NCBI GenBank assembly: GCA_049694275.1
Contig: JBAVQS010000389.1
Location: forward strand, 1-26,983
From: JBAVQS01 sp049694275
GTDB taxonomy: Bacteria > Chloroflexota > Anaerolineae > UBA4142 > SHND01
Length of the DNA: 26,983 nucleotides
Direction of reading: 5' to 3'
The notes under the pieces are model-generated. The model was not told the DNA's origin and did not search any database. It worked only from the letters and a program-made list of their open reading frames with translations. A program made the translations under genes and the position numbers. This document shows, one piece after another, positions 22,094 to 26,983 of this stretch; positions within the stretch are counted from its first letter, which is position 1, and the number at the start of each line of letters is the position of its first letter.

Positions 22094-22797
22094 TGGCAAA
22101 TCTCCTGGAGGTCGATTCCATCCAGACCTATATCGGTCAATTTCACATTCTCGAAGGGGTCTCGCTAGCTGTGCCGGAGGGGAGCATCACTGCGTTGTTG
22201 GGACGGAATGGCGCGGGCAAGACGACGACGTTGAAATCCATTATCGGGCTGACCCCGCCGCGCGAGGGGCGAGTCCAGTTTGCCGGCGTCGAATTGCAGG
22301 GCCGGCGCCCATACGATATCGCCTGCCTCGGCATTGGCTATGTGCCCGAGCATCGCGCCATCTTTCGCGACCTGACCGTCGAGGAGAATTTACGCATCGC
22401 CGAGCGCCGGCGTGGCGACCTGGCGCACCGGCGGGATATGATCATGTCCCTCTTTCCCGATCTCAAGCGCCTCATCAAGCTGGCCGGGGGCCAGTTATCA
22501 GGCGGCCAGCAGCAGATGCTGGCGATTGCCCGGGCGCTTGTCGCCGATAATCGCCTGCTCTTGATTGACGAGCCGAGCGAGGGCTTGGCGCCGGTGGTCA
22601 TCGAGCAGCTCATGGCCTCCATCCGACAGTTGAGCTCGCACACGACGGTGCTGCTCGTGGAGCAGAACTTTATCATGGCAAGCCAGTTGGCCGATTTTTA
22701 TTATCTCGTCGACGATGGCAAGACGGTCAAGCACGGGACAATGGCTGAACTCGTGAACGACCGCGAGACGATTTCCCGATATCTCGGCGCGGCGTGA
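22093..22797 (+). CDS. livF: Liv-type ABC importer ATPase (LivF-like)
   Basis: A 234-residue ABC ATPase: Walker A GRNGAGKT (37-44), signature LSGGQQQ (135-141), Walker B LLLIDEP (155-161), and the LivF hallmark GYVPEHRAIFRDLTVEENL (82-100). The switch position carries Gln191 (VEQN), as is usual in LivF. The ATG overlaps the preceding TAA (TAATG), so the two ATPases are made coupled and probably in equal amounts. All ATPase motifs are intact. Confidence 0.93.
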   Translation: MANLLEVDSIQTYIGQFHILEGVSLAVPEGSITALLGRNGAGKTTTLKSIIGLTPPREGRVQFAGVELQGRRPYDIACLGIGYVPEHRAIFRDLTVEENLRIAERRRGDLAHRRDMIMSLFPDLKRLIKLAGGQLSGGQQQMLAIARALVADNRLLLIDEPSEGLAPVVIEQLMASIRQLSSHTTVLLVEQNFIMASQLADFYYLVDDGKTVKHGTMAELVNDRETISRYLGAA

Positions 22798-22816
22798 CCC
22801 CCACCCCCACCCCCGA

Positions 22817-22891
22817 CCCCTCCCCCGTCAAACGGGAGAGGGGAGAAGGCTTGACTATCCCGGCCCCTCCCGCTGTGGAATAGGAGAGGGG
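22817..22891. repeat. Two C/G-rich hairpins between ATPase and permease genes
   Basis: The 116-bp gap (22798-22913) starts with a run of C-rich triplets, then CCCCTCCCCCGT (22817-22828) facing ACGGGAGAGGGG (22832-22843) with a 3-nt loop and one mismatch. A second, weaker copy, CCCCTCCC (22864-22871) facing GGAGAGGGG (22883-22891), follows. Such CCCCTCCC...GAGGGG units are often dispersed intergenic repeats. They may slow RNA polymerase or stabilise mRNA; there is no T-run. Confidence 0.7.
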
Positions 22892-22913
22892 AGATGGTTT
22901 GAGGCATTCATCT

Positions 22914-24395
22914 ATGGCTGTTCTTGCGCGTAATCGCAATACCATTCTGGTCATTCTCTTTTTCATCCTCCTGTTTGGATTGGCGCTCCAGGGTACGAGC
23001 CCCGCGACTTTGGTCGCGATTCTGCTGTCAGGTCTTACGCTTGGTGCGCTCTATTTCCTCGTCGCCGGTGGGCTGTCGCTCATCTTTGGGCTGATGGATG
23101 TGCTGAATTTTGCGCATGGTTCGCTGTTCATGTTCGGGGCTTATGCCGGTTGGACCTTTTTCATCAATCCCCGGTTGATTTTCAATACCGCTCCACTGTT
23201 GCTCGTTCTGGCTGCCCCGCTGGTTCTTCACCCGTTGATCGCGCGGCGGCTCACCCTGCCCCGCGCCGGCCGCTGGGTTGCAGGCGCCATCGCCGCCGGA
23301 TTGCTGTTCCTGGCGCTGCGCGATTTCCCGCTTGACAAGCTGGTGGCGATGGGTGCGAGCATGACCGGCAAGGTGATCGAGACGGCGCAAGCGGAAGATC
23401 CGCTGCTGGGTATGTTGGGACGCCTGGCCTTATTCCTGGTCGCCGGGTTGGTCGTCACGCTCGCGCTTGGCCCCAGCCGCGATGCGGAACGGGTCAACCA
23501 TCCCCGCGTCCTGGGACTTGCCGCCGGGTTATTGGTGGTGGGTGTCGCGATGCTCGTGTGGCGGGATGCCCTTGAGCAATCGATTCTGGGCATGGAAAAT
23601 ACCGGACGTTTCATCCTGGCTCTGCTGGTTGGCGCGGGCACTGGCGCAATTCTCGGCGCAGCGATGGAATGGGGATTGATTCGCCCGCTCTACAAGCGCC
23701 CGATCTATCAGGTGCTGCTCACGCTCGGCCTCGTCTTTGTCGCCGACCAGGTTGTGCGCTCTGTCTGGGGACCCGCCGGCGCATTCATGGACATGCCAAC
23801 CCTGTTCAATACGGATAGTCCGAATTGCCCGTCGCCGGACCTTTTTGCCTGGTTCAGCCAGCACTGCAATTCGATTCTCGTTCTGGGCCGGCCCTTTCCC
23901 AGTTATCGCGCCTTTATCATTCTCATTGGCTTGCTGATTGTGATTGCGGTGATTCTCTTGATGCAGCGCACGCGCCTGGGAATGATTATTCGTGCCGGCG
24001 TCCAAGACAGCGAGATGGTTGAGGCGCTGGGGATTAATGTTCGCCGTATCTTTACGCTTGTCTTTGCTATTGGCGCGGGGCTGGCCGGGCTGGGCGGGGT
24101 GGTCGCCGCGCCGTTCCTCGGCGTCTATCCTGGTATGGCGATGGAGTTTTTGCTGCAAGCCTTTATCGTGATTGTTATCGGTGGCATGGGGAGCATCCCG
24201 GGCGCAGCGCTTGGGGCGGTGCTGGTCGGGCTGGCCCGCGCCTATGGGGATCATCTGGTGCTTGCCGGCGTCCAATTGCCTTTTATGTCGGAAGCGGTGT
24301 CCGGCTCGCCGGCGATTGCCCGCGCCTCGACCGTGCTTTTAATGGCGATTGTATTGATGATTAAACCGACCGGTATCTTTGGCAAGAAAGAATAA
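22914..24395 (+). CDS. livH: Liv-type ABC importer permease (LivH-like) with long internal insertion
   Basis: A 493-residue polytopic membrane protein. The N-terminal LTLGALYFLVAGGLSLIFGL, MDVLNFAHGSLFMFGAY (41-77) and the C-terminal FAIGAGLAGLGGVVAAP and IVIVIGGMGSIPGA are typical LivH. Usual LivH length is about 290-300 residues; here about 150 extra residues (roughly 82-235) with several hydrophobic helices lie between the first helices and GAGTGAILGAAMEWGLIRPLY. I chose ATG 22914 (GAGG 9 nt upstream) over an in-frame TTG at 22899. It pairs with the next permease to form the channel. The insertion could be a lineage trait or an accessory membrane subdomain. Confidence 0.9.
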   Translation: MAVLARNRNTILVILFFILLFGLALQGTSPATLVAILLSGLTLGALYFLVAGGLSLIFGLMDVLNFAHGSLFMFGAYAGWTFFINPRLIFNTAPLLLVLAAPLVLHPLIARRLTLPRAGRWVAGAIAAGLLFLALRDFPLDKLVAMGASMTGKVIETAQAEDPLLGMLGRLALFLVAGLVVTLALGPSRDAERVNHPRVLGLAAGLLVVGVAMLVWRDALEQSILGMENTGRFILALLVGAGTGAILGAAMEWGLIRPLYKRPIYQVLLTLGLVFVADQVVRSVWGPAGAFMDMPTLFNTDSPNCPSPDLFAWFSQHCNSILVLGRPFPSYRAFIILIGLLIVIAVILLMQRTRLGMIIRAGVQDSEMVEALGINVRRIFTLVFAIGAGLAGLGGVVAAPFLGVYPGMAMEFLLQAFIVIVIGGMGSIPGAALGAVLVGLARAYGDHLVLAGVQLPFMSEAVSGSPAIARASTVLLMAIVLMIKPTGIFGKKE

Positions 24396-24411
24396 GGGGA
24401 TAGGATCACGC

Positions 24412-25464
24412 ATGCTCAAATCTTTCTGGCAACGCAATTCCGCGTATCTGCTCCTGCTGATCGCGCTGATCCTTCTCCCGTTTGCGCTGGCGCTCGTGAG
24501 CCGCGAGCCGTTGGAAAAGGGTATGCCCCTTTTTGTGCAGGGGCTAATGGTCCAGGTCTTTATCCTGGCGGTCTTTGCATTGAGTTATGATATCCTGATG
24601 GGGCACATTGGGATTCTATCGTTCGGCCATGCCCTCTTCTTTGGCACCGGCGCATACGGCATTGGCATTCTCTTGAAATATGCGAACTGGTCGATCCCAG
24701 TAGCCCTTCTTGCCGTCGTCATTCTCACCGCCCTTGAGAGCCTGGTCCTTGGCGTCCTGTCGCTGCGCGTCCGGGGCACCTATTTTGCCATGGTAACGCT
24801 GGCATTTGCCACGGTTGCCTTTATCCTCGTCGAAGCGACCGATTTTCGGCAGTGGACTGGCGCAGAAGACGGTCTGCATGCAGTGCCCATTCCCGACATG
24901 ATCAACCCGACCCTGCATCGCCTCGATTTCTATTATCTCGCCCTCGCTTTTGCCGTCGGCGTGTTTCTCCTCGTTCGCCTCTTTGTCGATTCGCCGGCGG
25001 GGCGGGTCTGGTCGGCCATCCGCGAGAACGAGCCGCGCGCCATCTCGATTGGCTACAACACGCTCTTGTTCAAGGTGCAAGCGACGATGGTCGCCGGGGT
25101 TATCGCCGGGCTGGCGGGCGCGCTTGACGGCATGTTCAATATGGGCGCCAACCCGCAGTCTATGGACGTGGGGACCACCATCAATGCGCTGCTCATGACC
25201 ATCATCGGCGGTTCGGGCACGTTGATCGGCCCGATGATCGGCGCGGCGGTGCTCCAACTCCTCGGCTATGTGCTGAACCTGTACCTCGGAGAAATCTGGC
25301 AGCTGGTATTCGGACTCATCTATATCCTGTTGGTGCTCTTTTTGCCTTATGGGATCGTCGGTACATGGCGCAGTCGTAACCTCTCCTGGCGCGGCATGTG
25401 GAACAACACCTTGGGTCGTTGGTTCGCCATGCTCCGCGGGGCCGGGTCCAATCCAACCCGTTAA
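24412..25464 (+). CDS. livM: Liv-type ABC importer permease (LivM-like)
   Basis: A 350-residue membrane protein with about 8-9 hydrophobic helices. ALSYDILMGHIGILSFGHALFFGTGAYG, split here as ALSYDILMGHIG and LSFGHALFFGTGAYG (56-83), SLRVRGTYFAMVTLAFA and AAVLQLLGYVLN are typical of LivM. ATG 24412 has AGGA 7 nt upstream and follows the LivH stop by 16 nt. It is the last importer gene; the palindrome at its stop codon and a new promoter suggest that the operon ends here. Confidence 0.92.
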   Translation: MLKSFWQRNSAYLLLLIALILLPFALALVSREPLEKGMPLFVQGLMVQVFILAVFALSYDILMGHIGILSFGHALFFGTGAYGIGILLKYANWSIPVALLAVVILTALESLVLGVLSLRVRGTYFAMVTLAFATVAFILVEATDFRQWTGAEDGLHAVPIPDMINPTLHRLDFYYLALAFAVGVFLLVRLFVDSPAGRVWSAIRENEPRAISIGYNTLLFKVQATMVAGVIAGLAGALDGMFNMGANPQSMDVGTTINALLMTIIGGSGTLIGPMIGAAVLQLLGYVLNLYLGEIWQLVFGLIYILLVLFLPYGIVGTWRSRNLSWRGMWNNTLGRWFAMLRGAGSNPTR

Positions 25465-25475
25465 CCGCGCGGTTA
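25462..25475. promoter_or_regulatory. 14-bp palindrome at the end of the importer operon
   Basis: TAACCGCGCGGTTA is a perfect palindrome that contains the permease stop codon and lies 11 bp upstream of the next promoter's -35. It could be an operator for the exosortase gene. It has no loop and no T-run, so it is not a terminator. Confidence 0.4.
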
Positions 25476-25486
25476 TCGAGCTATTC

Positions 25487-25515
25487 TTGCGCTCTGTTTG
25501 TTTCGGTAGTATGCT
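25487..25515 (+). promoter_or_regulatory. Candidate promoter giving a leaderless exosortase message
   Basis: TTGCGC (25487-25492) and TATGCT (25510-25515) are 17 bp apart. Only 6 nt separate the -10 from the GTG start at 25522, the same geometry as at 10966-11002, so the transcript would begin at the start codon. An in-frame TAG at 25507-25509 excludes an earlier start. Confidence 0.5.
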
Positions 25516-25521
25516 AAAACC

Positions 25522-26983
25522 GTGGTCCCCTTTCTGCGACTCGCCGCTTTGCGCCGCGACCGCAGCGCGTTTCAGTCCCTCCTGTTTTACTGGAGCGTCA
25601 ATGCGGTTATCGTCGCGTTTTGGCTCTGGCTTTATCATCCGGTGTTCGATTACCTGGGGACCATCTTTACGGCAGAGGATTTTCGTACCAACCAGATCGT
25701 TCTCGTCGCCGTCATCGTCTTGATCATTTACCAGGTCCGCCGGGGTTCTTGGGCCCTGCGTCTTGACCTGACCCCGCAGCTCTGTTTACCCGCGCTTGCC
25801 ATCGCCCTGGGCAGTTCGTTCCTCTATCTCGCCGTCGAACGATTCCTCGACATCAACACCATTTCGGCCAGCCTTTTCGGTCTTGCCAGCTATGGCCTGC
25901 TCGGCCTGTGGATGGAACGGCACGCGTGGCGACAGGGCTTGCCTGCCGTACTCCTCCTTGTCGGCACGCTTCCCTTTGGCGAACACTTGCAAACTTTTGT
26001 CGGTTATCCGCTGCGCATCCTCACGGCAACCATCGTCCGTGATGGGCTCAATGCCGCTGGCATTGCCTCGGCGGGGGTCGATACGATTCTGAGGCTGGAG
26101 AATGGTGTATCCCAGGTAGACCTCCCGTGCAGTGGTGTCAAGAGCATTTGGACTGGTCTCTTATTCCTGATCGCGGCGACCTGGCTGGAACGCCGCGCGC
26201 TCGGTGTACGCTGGCTCATGGTGGCCTGCGCATTGGGTGTGCTCCTTCTGCTCACGAATATTCTTCGGGTCGGCGTGCTGGTGGTCGTTGGACAGATATT
26301 GGACTCCCAAATCGGGGCGGAAATCATCCATGTCCCGCTCGGCGTACTGGGCTTTGTCGCCGCGTGTGCCGGCGCATTCGTACTCTTGCGCCGGTTGCCG
26401 TCGATCGCCGATGCGACCCGGGCAACGACTCTGCTGGCGCGTCCCGCCTGGCTTTTTCCGACCTTGGCTGCAGCGATTCTCATCCTGGGTCTCCTCTATG
26501 CGCCACGCCAACCGGTCGGGCTGGTTGCGCCCGTCCCGAAATGGCAGCTCCCTTCAGATCTGATGGCCGAGGTGCTCCCGCTTTCTTCCAGGGAGGTGGA
26601 TTGGTTCCGGGGGGATGGGGCGGAATCGGCTGAACGGTGGAGCTTCGGGTGGCGTGGGCTAACGGGATCGATGATGCTGATTACAAGCTCGACCTGGCGG
26701 GCGCAGCATCGTCCCGAGCGGTGTTTCGAGGTATTCGGCCTGACGCTTGAGGATTCTGCAACGCAACTGATCTCACCCGATTTCCCTATTCGCCGCGTCT
26801 CGCTTGGCCAGCGCGATCAGCCACATCTCTATCAGGCCGCCTATTGGTTCCAATCTGCCACCCGCACGACCGACGATTATGGCACTCGCTTGTGGGCCGA
26901 TCTCTCGCCCGTTCGCTCCCGATGGGTGCTTGTCACGCTCCTCTTTGATGGCTCTCCCGATCCAGGCGACTCTCGGCCTCTGG
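25522..26983 (+). CDS. Exosortase (exosortase O-like) with EpsI-like C-terminal region, partial at window end
   Basis: 487 codons are visible and the frame is open at the window edge. It is a multi-pass membrane protein (about eight hydrophobic helices up to residue 325). Exosortases are membrane transpeptidases that cut a C-terminal PEP-CTERM-type signal of exported proteins, usually together with exopolysaccharide production. The catalytic Cys (DLPCSGVKSIW, C203), Arg (NILRVGVL, R249) and His (IIHVPLG, H270) are all present in the usual order. After the last helix, about 330-487 looks like an EpsI-type domain (STWRAQHRPERCFEVFG near 390-406). The fused layout resembles the exosortase O type, but I am not certain of the subtype. 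GTG 25522 is the first start after an in-frame stop; there is no Shine-Dalgarno. Confidence 0.85.
   Translation, partial: MVPFLRLAALRRDRSAFQSLLFYWSVNAVIVAFWLWLYHPVFDYLGTIFTAEDFRTNQIVLVAVIVLIIYQVRRGSWALRLDLTPQLCLPALAIALGSSFLYLAVERFLDINTISASLFGLASYGLLGLWMERHAWRQGLPAVLLLVGTLPFGEHLQTFVGYPLRILTATIVRDGLNAAGIASAGVDTILRLENGVSQVDLPCSGVKSIWTGLLFLIAATWLERRALGVRWLMVACALGVLLLLTNILRVGVLVVVGQILDSQIGAEIIHVPLGVLGFVAACAGAFVLLRRLPSIADATRATTLLARPAWLFPTLAAAILILGLLYAPRQPVGLVAPVPKWQLPSDLMAEVLPLSSREVDWFRGDGAESAERWSFGWRGLTGSMMLITSSTWRAQHRPERCFEVFGLTLEDSATQLISPDFPIRRVSLGQRDQPHLYQAAYWFQSATRTTDDYGTRLWADLSPVRSRWVLVTLLFDGSPDPGDSRPL

Noticed and set aside
20483..22099. 538-codon open frame on the minus strand
   Set aside because: It lies antisense to the lipoprotein and LivG genes, has no recognisable domain, and mirrors the codon pattern of the real genes in GC-rich DNA.

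Overview
The window reads as a chromosomal stretch of a GC-rich bacterium, most likely a member of the Chloroflexota. The pointers are an actinobacterial-type XPB helicase with XPB/Ssl2-like partner proteins, a very large MalT-like ATPase joined to a SARP/BTAD DNA-binding unit, a Thr/Pro-rich surface-protein linker and an exosortase. This assignment is inference from gene content; no rRNA or tRNA gene is present to confirm it.

Layout. (1) Bases 1-2164, minus strand, are accessory and decayed. They hold a possible insertion-sequence end with paired 17-bp repeats, a 5'-truncated RHS-type surface protein, the stub of a PIN-domain toxin cut off after about 15 codons, and the intact Phd/YefM-type antitoxin that once partnered it. 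(2) Bases 2304-10958, plus strand, are a probable DNA-repair or transcription-coupled module: a HEAT-repeat protein, XPB helicase, and two large proteins with related C-terminal halves (one with a SWIM zinc motif, both with SAP-like segments). (3) Bases 11002-14214 encode a 1070-residue STAND ATPase/TPR/SARP regulator, apparently read from a leaderless mRNA. (4) Bases 14279-19815 are a tightly packed metabolic operon: a small protein, acyl-CoA synthetase, KAS III-like enzyme, second acyl-CoA synthetase and a short-chain dehydrogenase. A four-helix-bundle (S23/IVP) gene framed by inverted heptamer repeats interrupts it. (5) Bases 19931-25464 encode a complete branched-chain-amino-acid-type (Liv) ABC importer: lipoprotein, two ATPases, two permeases. 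(6) From 25522 to the window end there is an exosortase with an EpsI-like C-terminal region, cut by the window edge.

How it may work together. The Liv-type importer and the two adenylating ligases suggest uptake of a small carboxylate, its activation to a CoA ester, and processing by the KAS III-like enzyme and the dehydrogenase. Just upstream of this operon lies a near-ideal SARP-type site: two GTGTAAC heptamers spaced 4 bp apart, ending 10 bp before an extended -10. It begins 14 bp after the stop codon of the SARP regulator gene, so a regulator-target pair is a natural hypothesis. The most unusual points are this regulator/site pair, the KAS III-like enzyme lacking the usual His and Asn of its triad, the S23 cassette with inverted heptamer arms, and the tandem XPB partner genes.
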